From the NCBI GenBank assembly GCA_036502085.1, contig DASXZD010000018.1, forward strand, positions 30,377 to 94,376: 64,000 bases of DNA. Reading direction: 5' to 3'. Source of the stretch: PALSA-505 sp036502085. Lineage in GTDB: Bacteria > Actinomycetota > Actinomycetes > Streptosporangiales > Streptosporangiaceae. Below, piece after piece: positions 32,276 through 40,642 of the stretch. The position numbers and the translations under genes are program-made. Every line of letters begins with the position of its first letter. Position 1 is the first letter of the stretch. The notes below the pieces were generated by a model that saw only the letters and a program-made list of their open reading frames with translations, made no database searches and was not told the origin of the DNA.

Positions 32276-33370
32276 TCACCTTTCCTTTTCCTGGATGTGG
32301 CCCAGCTGCTTGCGGCCGGCTCGCCACAGCAGGTCATCCAGGTAGGTCGTGGGGCGCCAGCGCAGGTTGAGGCTGTAGTTGCTGCCGCAGCCCGCGCAGT
32401 CCTTGCGGAACAGCCGCGCGTGCTCCTCCCGGTAGTGCGCCGACTCGATTACCTCGGTGATCGGCCGCTGCCTGATGTTGAAGGCGGGGTCGTGCGCCCA
32501 GCACCCGCCGATCTCGCCCCTCGAATGGATCATGAGCTTGAGCTGGGACTCGGCGCACGGAACGTCGCGCTGCACGACCTCGGAGAAGTGCCCCGGGATG
32601 TAGTTCAGGTCGGAGTAGCGCGGCAGCCAGTGCGGGTCGGCGCGCTTGACCGCTTCGAGCTTGCCGAGCGCGGCGGCGATCTCGCCGGAGTCCAGCACCT
32701 TCTGCCGGCTCACCTCGGGCGCGCGGAACAGGAACGTGTGGTCGGTGGCGAGGTTCAGGTAGAGCTGGACCCGCAGTTCCTGCGCCAGCCGTGCGATGTC
32801 CGGCAGGTGATCGATGTTGTCCCGCATCACGGTGAAGTTCATCCGCACCTTGAGCTTGAGGCTATCCCGCTGCTCGATCAGGTTGCGCAGGTGCGTGATC
32901 GTGGTCTCGAACGCGCCGAGCCGCCCTCGTATCCGGTCGTGCACCAGGCCGTTAGGACCGTCCACCGAGATGTTGAAGCTCCGGACGCCGGCCGCCAGCA
33001 CGTCCTGGACTGTCCCGGGTGTGAGCCGGATGCCGTTGGTGTTCAGGTGCATGCGGCGCATGCCCAGGTCGCGGGCGAACGCCATGAGCTCGATCGCGTC
33101 CGGCCTGATCAGCGGCTCGCCGCCGGTGAAGTTCGCCTTGAGGATCCGCAGCTCGGCGAGCTGGCGCAGCACGTCCTTCCACTCGTCGGTGGTCAGCTCG
33201 TCCTTGGTGTTCTCCAGCCAGCAGCTGCAGCTTTTGCAGCGCAGGTTGCAGTTCTCGGTCAGGAACAGCTCGGCGACCAGCGGCCGGACGTGCAGATTAG
33301 GGGCGATCTTCCGCTTGACGGCCAGCTGGGTGAAGAAGCTGGCTAGCTGGATGTTCTCCGCAACTTTCAT
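32276..33370 (-). CDS. Radical SAM protein of the polysaccharide operon
   Basis: A 364-aa radical SAM enzyme: CNLRCKSCSCW binds the 4Fe-4S cluster (Cys41, 45, 48), with NFTGGEPLIRPD and HLNTNGIRLTPG as core motifs. A Cys-rich C-terminal region (PCAESQ, GGCWAHDP, DCAGCGSNYSLNLRW) suggests an auxiliary cluster of SPASM type. It starts with ATGA overlapping the upstream methyltransferase. It could epimerise, dehydrate or deoxygenate a sugar or modify a peptide; the operon of glycosyltransferases favours a sugar or lipid-sugar substrate (inference). Confidence 0.9.
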   Translation of the reverse strand: MKVAENIQLASFFTQLAVKRKIAPNLHVRPLVAELFLTENCNLRCKSCSCWLENTKDELTTDEWKDVLRQLAELRILKANFTGGEPLIRPDAIELMAFARDLGMRRMHLNTNGIRLTPGTVQDVLAAGVRSFNISVDGPNGLVHDRIRGRLGAFETTITHLRNLIEQRDSLKLKVRMNFTVMRDNIDHLPDIARLAQELRVQLYLNLATDHTFLFRAPEVSRQKVLDSGEIAAALGKLEAVKRADPHWLPRYSDLNYIPGHFSEVVQRDVPCAESQLKLMIHSRGEIGGCWAHDPAFNIRQRPITEVIESAHYREEHARLFRKDCAGCGSNYSLNLRWRPTTYLDDLLWRAGRKQLGHIQEKER

Positions 33371-34185
33371 GAGACCTTCCTCGCGGTCACGAAAATGTTT
33401 GCGGACCCGAAGATCTTGCCGTCCAGGTAGATGGCCCGCTCGAACCATCCGCGTACCGGCCCGCGGGTCAGCAGGGCCGGCACCTGGAACCAGCGCCAGA
33501 ACAGGTTCGCGCCCTCGACGGTGACCGGCTCGAAGCCGTGCCCGCGCAGCAGCGCGAGCAGGTCGGCGCGCCGGTAGTTCGTGTGGCAGTCTCTGCCGAC
33601 CGACATGTCGCCGCGCAGCCCGTCGGACAGGTCGACGAACCGCTCCTCGTACACCCGGCGGCCGAACCGGGCCTGGTACGCCGTCCGGTGCAGCCTCGGG
33701 AACCGGAACTTCGCGTTGTCCGGATCGAGGAACGAGAAGACATGACGCTGCGGAGCGGTCAGCACGAGCAGCCCGCCCGGCACCAGCACGCGATGGATCT
33801 CGTCGAGCAGGCGGCCTTCGTCGGGGACGTGCTCCAGTACGTCGAGCAGCGAGACCGAGTCGAACTCGGCCGGGCCGAAGCACAGCTCGCCGTGCACCGG
33901 GAGCAGGTGGAGGGGCAGCTGGACTTTCTTCTCTTTGAGTGCGGCGAGGTAGCCGGGGTGCGGGTCGGCGCCGGAGCACTGGAGCGAGGTCGTGGCGGCG
34001 AGCGCGCAGACGAATTCGCCTTCGCTGCAGCCCAGGTCGAGGTGGCGGCCCGCGCGCCCGGCGAGTTGCTGCCAGGCGAACGCGTACCGCCGCAGGTGAT
34101 GCCGGGCGAACGGGTTCGGCTCGCGGGGGTTTGGCTTGTCGGTGTTTAGCTCACCGGGGTTCAGCTCAGCGGTCACGGCCGTCAC
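33367..34185 (-). CDS. Class I SAM-dependent methyltransferase
   Basis: A protein of about 272 aa: HLDLGCSEGEFVCALA (motif I), SVSLLDVLEHVPDEGRLLD and HRVLVPGGLLVLTAPQ. There is a long C-terminal half with RGDMSVGRDCHTNYRRADLL, typical of methyltransferases in glycan clusters. The start is uncertain: GTG 34185 or 34176, both inside the 3' end of the glycosyltransferase gene. The end overlaps the radical SAM start by four bases. Confidence 0.87.
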   Translation of the reverse strand: MTAVTAELNPGELNTDKPNPREPNPFARHHLRRYAFAWQQLAGRAGRHLDLGCSEGEFVCALAATTSLQCSGADPHPGYLAALKEKKVQLPLHLLPVHGELCFGPAEFDSVSLLDVLEHVPDEGRLLDEIHRVLVPGGLLVLTAPQRHVFSFLDPDNAKFRFPRLHRTAYQARFGRRVYEERFVDLSDGLRGDMSVGRDCHTNYRRADLLALLRGHGFEPVTVEGANLFWRWFQVPALLTRGPVRGWFERAIYLDGKIFGSANIFVTARKVS

Positions 34186-34702
34186 GACACAATCGCGCGC
34201 ACAGCGCATCCAGGGTCTCGATGATGTGGCCGGGCGTGGCTGCGGGCGCGACCGGCCGCTCGCGCAGCAGCCGGTCCTGCTCGGCGTCGTGCCCCGCGAC
34301 CGCCGCGGGCAACTCGGCGGTGTCCCAGACGGCGATGACCGGACCGGTGCGCTCCTCCATCCGCAGGTAGTCGACCTGGTGGTCGTTGCCCATCTCGCCC
34401 CGCGCCGACATCCTGGCCACGGCGATCGGAACCTTGTGCAGCCGCTGGACGAGTCGCACCGTGTTGCCGGCGTGGGTGATGACGATGTCCGCGGTCTTGA
34501 TCCGCGCCTCCAGGTCGTCGAAAGCGATGAAGGGACTGTGCGGGCACGGCGGCGCCACGGTCGAGGTGCCTGTCTGCGCGAAGACTTCGTAGCCGGCGCA
34601 GATCGGCGCGAGCGCGCCGATGAGCCGGTCGAACGGCCACGGCCCCATGCCCACCGTGACCAGGATGCGGGCTCTGCCGGGCACGTCGGCAGTGCTGGCC
34701 AT
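34166..34702 (-). CDS. PssE/ALG13-like glycosyltransferase catalytic subunit
   Basis: A 178-aa protein matching the C-terminal half of GT28 enzymes: ILVTVGMGPWPFDRLIGAL, YEVFAQTGTS, ADIVITHAGNTVRLVQ, and RMSARGEMGNDHQVDYLR where UDP-sugar binds. In two-subunit enzymes (ALG13/ALG14, PssE/PssD) this half binds the nucleotide sugar. It follows the partner gene with a one-base overlap (TGATG at 34704-34700), supporting a complex that adds a sugar to a lipid-linked glycan. Confidence 0.88.
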   Translation of the reverse strand: MASTADVPGRARILVTVGMGPWPFDRLIGALAPICAGYEVFAQTGTSTVAPPCPHSPFIAFDDLEARIKTADIVITHAGNTVRLVQRLHKVPIAVARMSARGEMGNDHQVDYLRMEERTGPVIAVWDTAELPAAVAGHDAEQDRLLRERPVAPAATPGHIIETLDALCARLCRDGRDR

Positions 34703-35166
34703 CAGTACAGCTCCCCGATCAGGACGGAGCGAGGTCGGGCGGCGGCCAGCGAAGGCCGCTGGATAAGCACCGCGGCCGCCAGCCGACCGCAGACCCGGCT
34801 CGCTGCCCCGGACGTGCTCACGATGTTGAAGGTCTCCAGCCACAGGGCGGGCACCCGCATCAGCCGCGCGGCGATGAACATCCCCACCGCGACGCCCGAC
34901 CCGGCCGAGATGATCACGTCGGGACGCTCCCGGCGCAGGATCCGCAGTGCGCGGATGATCGCGGCCAGCACGCCGAGCGGCCTGCGGACCGACTGCTCCC
35001 GCTCCCAGTGCACCCGCTCGCCGGCCAGCAGCGCGGTCGTATCCGCCGCCTGCACGGCGACCCAGGCCGCATCCTGGCGGGCCACCCACGGCTGGAGCGC
35101 GAGCAGGTCGAGCAGCACCCCGCCGCTGCTCGAAACCAGCAGCACCCGGTAACGGTGATCCTCCAT
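34702..35166 (-). CDS. PssD/ALG14-like glycosyltransferase membrane-anchor subunit
   Basis: A 154-aa protein: RVLLVSSSGGVLLDLLALQP, RRERPDVIISAGSGVAVGMF and RVPALWLETFNIVSTSG. This is the acceptor-binding half of the GT28 pair, recruited to the membrane. The start is ATG 35166 after GGGGGTG; the open frame upstream is not protein-like. It is the first gene of the six-gene minus-strand operon. The gap 35167-35540 upstream must hold the promoter and contains a structured repeat. Confidence 0.87.
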   Translation of the reverse strand: MEDHRYRVLLVSSSGGVLLDLLALQPWVARQDAAWVAVQAADTTALLAGERVHWEREQSVRRPLGVLAAIIRALRILRRERPDVIISAGSGVAVGMFIAARLMRVPALWLETFNIVSTSGAASRVCGRLAAAVLIQRPSLAAARPRSVLIGELY

Positions 35167-35465
35167 GGCACCCCCGCCCCTCGCCTGCACTCGCGGCCGA
35201 CCGGGGGCATAAGCCGCAACTCGATCGCTAACCCTATCGAGCCGGCTGGCCCGGCCGAACTGGGTCCCCGACGCCCAGATCCCCTCGCCGATGGCGGCCG
35301 CATTCCAGCTCGCACCGGCATTCGGGCAGGTCAGCTTGTACCGGCATGCCCGATTCCTGGGCATACGATACGGGCTCGCCGGCCACCGCATCAAGAGCCG
35401 TGCCGCACGCTCAGCCCGCCGGCCACCCGCCCCAGCACCCCCCACACCCACTCCCCACTCGCCAG

Positions 35466-35533
35466 CCGAAGGGCGTCGGACCGCACATCGCTGCCCTCAG
35501 GCGGGCAGCAAACCGCATATCGACACCCTTCGG
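35466..35533. repeat. Structured repeat, copy 2 (hairpin plus AAACCGCAYATCGAC)
   Basis: The outer stem CCGAAGGGCGTCG (35466-35478) pairs with CGACACCCTTCGG (35521-35533), one mismatch. The inner perfect stem is GCTGCCC (35490-35496) and GGGCAGC (35503-35509), followed by AAACCGCATATCGACACCC. Copy 1 at 20675-20713 keeps the inner stem with different bases. It lies within the gap 35167-35540, where I see no gene. Confidence 0.65.
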
Positions 35534-35540
35534 GCCTGGG

Positions 35541-36302
35541 TCAGCCGGGCGGACGGCGGGCGACGAAGACCACGCGGGGGTCGCGGTCCTCTGTGGTCTG
35601 CTCGGTCATGGACTCGGCCGTGAAGCCGGCCTCGGCCAGCAGGCTGAGCCAGGCCTCGCGGCCGAACAGCCCGAGCCGGTGCGTCTCGTGCACGACCCGG
35701 ACCGGAGCGTCGAGGTCGCGCAGCATGTACACGTAGTCGGTCAGGGTCCAGGTGTCGGCGGGATCCGGATCCCAGGACCACTCCAGGAAGCGCGCCGACC
35801 GGCCGTCGTCGCCGTCACCGCCGCCGCAGCCGGTGCCCGCCTCGAAGGTCTCGGTGATGTTGTCGGGGATGAAGATCGCGACCCCGCCGGGGCGGCAGTG
35901 CGCGAAGGCGGTGGCCATCACCTGCCTGAGGTCGGCCTCGCTGGTCATGTAGGCCACCGCGTTGTGCACGAGCACGGCGTCGAAGGTCCGGCCCAGCCGG
36001 ATGGTCCGCATGTCGCCCAGGACGTGCCGGCAGTCCGGATTGAGCTTTGCTGACACCTCGAGCATGGCCTCGGACAGGTCGACCAGCGTGAAGTCGAACC
36101 GTGCCTTTAGGTGACTGGCGTTGCTCCCGCCGCCGCTGCCCAGTTCCAGCACGTCACGGACCGGACCCGTGGCCAGCCCGAATGCTCCCGCCATGAAGGC
36201 CGCTTCTTCCGCGTAGTCCTGCGGCGGCGAGATCAGCGGCCACCAGCTGGCCAGGTCCTGATAGAGGCGGTAGTCCGCGGTCGCGTCAGCCATGACGCCC
36301 AT
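35541..36302 (-). CDS. Class I SAM-dependent methyltransferase
   Basis: A 253-aa protein: DVLELGSGGGSNASHLKARF (motif I), TLVDLSEAMLEVSAKLNPD, FDAVLVHNAVAYMTSEADLR and CRPGGVAIFIPDN. A Gly/Asp-rich loop (GCGGGDGDDG) lies near residue 165. GAGGAT precedes ATG 36302; ATG 36294 is an alternative. It is upstream of and co-directional with the sugar operon but separated by 375 bp, so it may be an independent unit. Confidence 0.88.
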   Translation of the reverse strand: MGVMADATADYRLYQDLASWWPLISPPQDYAEEAAFMAGAFGLATGPVRDVLELGSGGGSNASHLKARFDFTLVDLSEAMLEVSAKLNPDCRHVLGDMRTIRLGRTFDAVLVHNAVAYMTSEADLRQVMATAFAHCRPGGVAIFIPDNITETFEAGTGCGGGDGDDGRSARFLEWSWDPDPADTWTLTDYVYMLRDLDAPVRVVHETHRLGLFGREAWLSLLAEAGFTAESMTEQTTEDRDPRVVFVARRPPG

Positions 36303-36355
36303 TGTCGGGGTTATCCTCGACAGCGGCTGGCCACCGGCTCGGCCGGCGCACTCCC

Positions 36356-36470
36356 ATTCATGATCATCTTGCCTTTGCATGCGTTCTGGCCATTTCATGA
36401 CCCGTTTTGTCCCGTTCCGTGGGCACGGAACGCGTGCAAAGAAGCGGGGTTCTCCCCGTGATCGTGGCGG
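36356..36470 (-). repeat. Structured dispersed repeat, copy B
   Basis: The stem TTTGCATGCGTTC (36374-36386) pairs with GAACGCGTGCAAA (36428-36440), one G-T position, around a 41-nt loop, as in copy A (245-365). Read on the minus strand it shares CGATCAYGG on the left, CACGCGTTC, and AAGATGATCATGAAT on the right with copy A. It fills the gap between the methyltransferase and the phasin-like gene. Confidence 0.6.
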
Positions 36471-36498
36471 GAGCCCGGACCGGCCTTCGGTGCGCCGC

Positions 36499-36528
36499 TT
36501 GACATGCCAAGCAAATGCTCATTATAGT
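36499..36528 (+). promoter_or_regulatory. Sigma-70-type promoter of the phasin-like gene
   Basis: TTGACA (36499-36504), 18-base spacer, TATAGT (36523-36528). The spacer holds AGCAAATGCT (36510-36519), a decamer also found at the start of the MFS gene (7740-7749). AGGAGG lies just before the GTG start 29 bases downstream of the -10. Confidence 0.75.
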
Positions 36529-36556
36529 TAGCAGCAGACGATCCGAGGAGGAAATC

Positions 36557-36874
36557 GTGACCGACTACCGCACAGCGGGCAAGCAGCTGCAGGAGGAGTT
36601 CCTGAGCGCGGTTCGCAACAGCCAGAACGCCGTTCTCGACGCGATCGAGACGTGGGCCAGCACGGTCAGGCAGATCACGCCGTCGGTGCCCGAGCTCAAC
36701 GTGCCGTTCGCCGAGAAGCTGCCCAAGCCGCAGGACCTCGTGTCGAACGCCTACGACTTCGCCGAGAAGCTGCTGGCCAGCCAGCGGAAGTTCGCCGAGG
36801 ACGTGCTCGAGGCGACCGCGATGCTGCCCAGCAAGGACGACGCTCCCGCCAAGAAGACCACCGCGGCCAAGTAA
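36557..36874 (+). CDS. Small phasin/HBHA-like protein, 105 aa
   Basis: GTG 36557 is chosen because AGGAGG precedes it by six bases. The protein is almost entirely amphipathic helix (DYRTAGKQLQEEFLSAVRNS, VSNAYDFAEKLLASQRKF) and ends in a Lys/Ala tail DDAPAKKTTAAK. This resembles phasins and heparin-binding haemagglutinin-like proteins of actinobacteria, which coat granules or membranes. It is followed by an XRE regulator on the same strand, a pairing that suggests regulation by that protein. Confidence 0.75.
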   Translation: MTDYRTAGKQLQEEFLSAVRNSQNAVLDAIETWASTVRQITPSVPELNVPFAEKLPKPQDLVSNAYDFAEKLLASQRKFAEDVLEATAMLPSKDDAPAKKTTAAK

Positions 36875-37049
36875 GACCGTGCGAGCACGGCTCGGCTGGA
36901 TCCAGCCGCCCGAGGAACACGGCAGCGGCCGGAAGGCTCAGCCACAGGCGCGGCGGACCCGGATCGGGTTCGCCGCGCGACCATTTGTGCTTACGATACT
37001 GAGCAGATACATACATTACGTCGGCTTTGCCGGGTCAGGGGCGGGATCG

Positions 37050-37421
37050 ATGGCGCACCCGTGGGACGCGCAGATGGAAGTCTTCGGTACCTTCATCCGC
37101 AACCAGCGCAAGCTGGCGAACCTGTCGCTCCGCCAGTTGGCCGAGCTCACCAGCCTGTCCAATCCCTACCTGAGCCAGCTCGAGCGCGGCATGCACCAGC
37201 CGTCCGTCCGCGTGCTCAAGCAGCTGTCCGGCGCGCTTAACGTGTCCGCCGAGATGCTGCTGGCGCAGGCCGGACTGCTCGACTCAGATCCGGCCGAGCC
37301 CGCGCAGCCCGATGCCCCGTCGGCGGCGTCCGTGGCGGCCGCCATCGGAGCCGACGACCAGCTCGACGCCGAGCAGAAGGCCGCGCTCCTCGCCGTCTAC
37401 CAGAGCATGCTGCGCCCGTAG
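37050..37421 (+). CDS. XRE-family helix-turn-helix regulator
   Basis: A 123-aa protein with an HTH in FGTFIRNQRKLANLSLRQL, then AELTSLSNPYLSQLERG and PSVRVLKQLSGALNVSAEML. The C-terminal part is Ala/Asp-rich and ends ALLAVYQSMLRP. ATG 37050 is the natural start of the domain; the frame is open further upstream. It lies 175 bp after the phasin-like gene. A CRO/C1-type repressor for that gene is likely but inferred. Confidence 0.9.
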   Translation: MAHPWDAQMEVFGTFIRNQRKLANLSLRQLAELTSLSNPYLSQLERGMHQPSVRVLKQLSGALNVSAEMLLAQAGLLDSDPAEPAQPDAPSAASVAAAIGADDQLDAEQKAALLAVYQSMLRP

Positions 37422-37494
37422 CGCCCCCTCAGGCCCAGCGTGGCCTGCTCCGCGAGCCAGAGCAAAGAGGCGCCACCTCCGCCCGTAGCAGCCA

Positions 37495-38352
37495 TCAAGG
37501 CTGCGGCAGGCCGGCCTGGTCGAAGGCGGCGCTGACGGTCTGGTCGAGCAGCACCGCGAGCGTCATCGGGCCGACGCCGCCGGGCACTGGGGTGATCAGG
37601 CTGGCCACCTCGACCGCTTCGGCGAAGGCGACATCGCCCACCGGGCCGGGGCTGTAGCCAGCGTCGATCACGACCGCGCCCGGCTTGAGCCAGCCGCCGC
37701 GGACGAACTCCGCCCGGCCCACCGCCGCGACGACGATATCCGCGGTCCGGACGATCTCGGGCAGTTGCTCGGTCTTCGAATGGCAGTACGTGACGGTAGC
37801 GTCGCGGCCGAGCAGCAGCATGCCGGCCGGCTTGCCGAGAATGGGGCTGCGGCCGATCACGACCGTGTGCTGGCCGCTCAGCTTGACGTCGTAGGCATCG
37901 AGCAGCCGCATGATCCCGCCGGGGGTGGCGCCGGTGAACCCGCAGCGACCGAACGCTATCGCCGCGAAAGAGTGCATCGTCACCCCGTCCACGTCCTTGT
38001 CGGGCGATATCGCGTCGAACGCGGCCTGCTCGTCAATGTGCCGGGGCACCGGGTGCTGCAGCAGGATCCCGTGCACGCCGTCGTCCGCGGACAACCCGGA
38101 GATCACGCCGATCAGCGCCTCGGTGCTGACCTGCGCGGGCAGGGGCACGTGCCGTGAGTCGAGCCCGGCCTGACGGCACCGGGACTGCTTCATCTTCACG
38201 TAGGTAGCCGAGGCCGGATCGTCGCCGACCAGCACCGTGGCCAGGCACGGGGCGGCGCCGGTCAGTTCGGTGAACCGGGCCGCGCGGCTGGCCACCGCCG
38301 CGACGGTCGCGGCGGCGAGCGCGGTCCCGTTCATCAGCGCGGCCTGAGGCAT
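37495..38352 (-). CDS. folD: Bifunctional methylenetetrahydrofolate dehydrogenase/cyclohydrolase FolD
   Basis: A 285-aa enzyme that interconverts 5,10-methylene-THF, methenyl-THF and 10-formyl-THF. Seen: VGDDPASATYVKMKQSRC with the catalytic Lys, GILLQHPVPRHID, PDKDVDGV, VVIGRSPILGKPAGMLL and the C-terminal VPGGVGPMTLAVLL. Full length for the family. It is divergent from the Lon-N gene with 85 bp between starts. ATG at 38352; CTCACG precedes, no strong ribosome site. Confidence 0.97.
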   Translation of the reverse strand: MPQAALMNGTALAAATVAAVASRAARFTELTGAAPCLATVLVGDDPASATYVKMKQSRCRQAGLDSRHVPLPAQVSTEALIGVISGLSADDGVHGILLQHPVPRHIDEQAAFDAISPDKDVDGVTMHSFAAIAFGRCGFTGATPGGIMRLLDAYDVKLSGQHTVVIGRSPILGKPAGMLLLGRDATVTYCHSKTEQLPEIVRTADIVVAAVGRAEFVRGGWLKPGAVVIDAGYSPGPVGDVAFAEAVEVASLITPVPGGVGPMTLAVLLDQTVSAAFDQAGLPQP

Positions 38353-38437
38353 GCGGCTACCCTCACGTCCCTCGTCTGCGGATTCGGGCTCAGCCTAGCG
38401 GCTGGCCGGCCTGTCCGAATCGGCATACATTCGCAGC

Positions 38438-39124
38438 ATGAGTGAGTCTCTGCCGCTTTTCCCGCTGGGCACCGTGCTCTACCCCGGCTTGCTGCTGCCG
38501 CTGCACATCTTCGAGGAGCGCTACCGGCAGCTGGTGCGGGATCTGATGAACGGGCCCGATCCGCGGCAGTTCGGGGTGATCGCGATCAGGAAGGGCCGCG
38601 AAACCGGCGTGGACGGGGTGTCCGCGCTGTTCGAGATTGGCTGCACGGCGACGCTGCGCCGGGTCACCGAGCACGACGACGGCACGTTCGACCTAGTTAC
38701 CGTGGGCACGCGGCGTTTCAGGCTGAAGTCACTCGACGATCCGGCGCCGTACCTGCAGGGCCAGGTCGAGTACCTCGCCGACGCCTACGACGCGGCCGGC
38801 GCCGGTGACTCCGAAGACGAGGCGGCGGACGCGGTCCGCGCGGTGCAGCATGCGTTCGGCGAGTATCTCGGCGCGCTGGCCGCACGGGGGGCCGCCCGGC
38901 GCGGCGTTCCCGACCTGCCGGACGACCCGCTCGTGCTGTCCTACCTGGTGGCGGCGTCGATAGTGATCGACCTGCCGGACCAGCAGGCGCTGCTGGCCGA
39001 GCCGGACGCGCGGCACCGGCTCGAGGCCGAGCGCAGGCTGCTGGTCCGGGAGACCGCGATGCTGCGGACGCTCACCTCGATGCCGGCGCCCGACCTGAGG
39101 TACTCGCCCTCCAACCCCAACTGA
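38438..39124 (+). CDS. Lon N-terminal (LON substrate-binding) domain protein
   Basis: A 228-aa stand-alone LON-SB protein: LPLFPLGTVLYPGLLLPLHI, FEERYRQLVRDL, GCTATLRRVTEHDDGTFDL, VGTRRFRLKSL. There is no ATPase or protease domain. Actinobacterial homologues of this size are common and of unknown function; they may bind peptides or adapt substrates. It starts ATG 38438, divergent from folD. Confidence 0.93.
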   Translation: MSESLPLFPLGTVLYPGLLLPLHIFEERYRQLVRDLMNGPDPRQFGVIAIRKGRETGVDGVSALFEIGCTATLRRVTEHDDGTFDLVTVGTRRFRLKSLDDPAPYLQGQVEYLADAYDAAGAGDSEDEAADAVRAVQHAFGEYLGALAARGAARRGVPDLPDDPLVLSYLVAASIVIDLPDQQALLAEPDARHRLEAERRLLVRETAMLRTLTSMPAPDLRYSPSNPN

Positions 39125-39295
39125 CACGCCCCGTCTAGTCCTGAGATCCGGAAGCACCTCGGCGGAAGCTGGATTACCGCGGCTATTGACAACTCTTTTA
39201 ACCACTTAGTTACGTAACGGTTGCGCTGCCGTAGCCGATCGGCAGCAGTGGATTCGACACCAGCATCTAGATCAGCAAGCTGAGGGGACCCAGCG

Positions 39296-40331
39296 ATGCA
39301 TTCTTTCAACCAGCCTAGGCGGACGCGGCGGCGGATCTGGCTCACGTGGCGCCTGATGGTTCCGATTGTGGCGGTCGCGACCCTCGTCGGGTTAGCCGAA
39401 CCGGTCCGTGCGGGCTAGTCGGCGGACGCGGCCCAGGCGACGTTATCGGCCAGCCGGCACCAGTCGGCGGCACGCGCGCTGGCGGCATCCCGGGCCCGTG
39501 CGGCGCGGGCCCGCCTGACTACGGCCCAGCTCATCCAGGCCGCGGGGGAGGTCGGCCCGCGGCTGCCTGTTCACCGCATGTCTCCGGTTGCGCGGGATAT
39601 CCGGGTCCATCCTCCGGTCACCGGCGGCGCCAGGCTGCCCGCCACGGTCACGCCGCTGAGCGGATCGATGATCTCGCCGCAGAATGAGAACCAGACGTCG
39701 ACGGTGCTGAGCTTGCAGGCGCAACTGACCGGAGGCTGTGGGAGCCCGTGCGGCGCGACGACCTACAGCGGAGTGACGTTCCAGTACCGGCTGGGCACAA
39801 GCGGCTCGACTGCTGCAGATCCAGGCTCAGTTCACCGACGGCGTTGGCGACACCTACACCACCTCACCGGTCACGGTTACATTCGACAAGCTAGGCAGCG
39901 GCGGCAACTTCGCTACCGCGACGGTCGGCCCCGTGACGGTCGGCCTGCAGTCAGGAAACATGGCGCTGTCGGCAACAGACGTATCGATCCCCGGCTTTGG
40001 CCTGGGCCTGTCGGTGTCGCGGACCTTCAATTCCTTGACGCCTGCCGTTCCCTCCATCTTCGGCCCCGGATGGACATCAAGCCTGCCGGTCCCCGGCAGC
40101 ACCATGGACTGGGCAGCCGTGACCGACGACAGCAGCTACGCCGTGCTCATCGACAGCAGCTACGCCGTGCTCATCGACAGCAGCGGCACGGCGCTCACGT
40201 TCGCCGCCGGGACACCGTCGGGGGGGATCACCCCATACACCGCCCAGGGCGGGGCGTCTGCGGCGGGCCTGGACTTCTATATCTGGGGTTCGCTGTATGC
40301 GAACGCTTACCGAAATGGGTGGTGCACTTGA
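39296..40331 (+). pseudogene. Decayed RHS/YD-repeat-type secreted protein gene
   Basis: GAGGGGA precedes ATG 39296, and TTGACA at 39186 may belong to its promoter. Frame 1 encodes a signal-like N terminus (RIWLTWRLMVPIVAVATLVG) and is stopped by TAG at 39416, probably from Trp. It continues as PLSGSMISPQNENQTSTVLS to about 39810, where the frame shifts. The next frame reads LLQIQAQFTDGVGDTYTT, GNMALSATDVSIPGFGLGLS, SRTFNSL and FGPGWTSSLP, the conserved start of RHS-like proteins. A 24-bp in-frame duplication (DSSYAVLI twice) lies near 40130-40180. It stops at 40331, lacking all YD repeats. Confidence 0.8.
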
Positions 40332-40642
40332 TGAACAGATCACCTATATCTCTGCGGGAGAATTACCGTCGTTTCGAGGAGGTCATCGAAGCTGTCCGCT
40401 CCGAAGCTCATGACCTTAGTCGGCCTCAGGTCCGGCAGCGACTCTGGGCAGAAATGCGGTCGCGGGGGATTATGCCTGCGCCGCCGACGGTTGACCGTAT
40501 CGTCGATGACATCATGATCGGTTCCGGAGTAACTGGACGTGCGCGGCGGTCCGCGCGACGTCTTGCTGGGCGTGCGCGAACATGTCATTCTCAGCCCGGA
40601 GGCTCAAGATCCACTCGCTGTCGGCGAGGCCGACATCTTTGA
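40331..40642 (+). CDS. Orphan ORF after the RHS remnant
   Basis: A 103-aa frame starting at ATG 40331, which overlaps the stop of the RHS remnant (TGATG). The N-terminal two thirds look like real protein (LRENYRRFEEVIEAVRSEAH, RQRLWAEMRSRGIMPAPP, DRIVDDIM); after about 40530 the composition becomes Arg-rich as the next gene begins in another frame. It may therefore be the front half of one frameshifted gene with 40539-40901. Position suggests an RHS-associated immunity or orphan toxin module, unproven. Confidence 0.5.
   Translation: MNRSPISLRENYRRFEEVIEAVRSEAHDLSRPQVRQRLWAEMRSRGIMPAPPTVDRIVDDIMIGSGVTGRARRSARRLAGRARTCHSQPGGSRSTRCRRGRHL

Noticed and set aside
31452..32337. Upstream extension of the epimerase-aminotransferase frame, which stays open for 295 more codons
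   Set aside because: The extension overlaps the methyltransferase gene in another frame and is low-complexity; MSKFVLFGGSG is the natural domain start.
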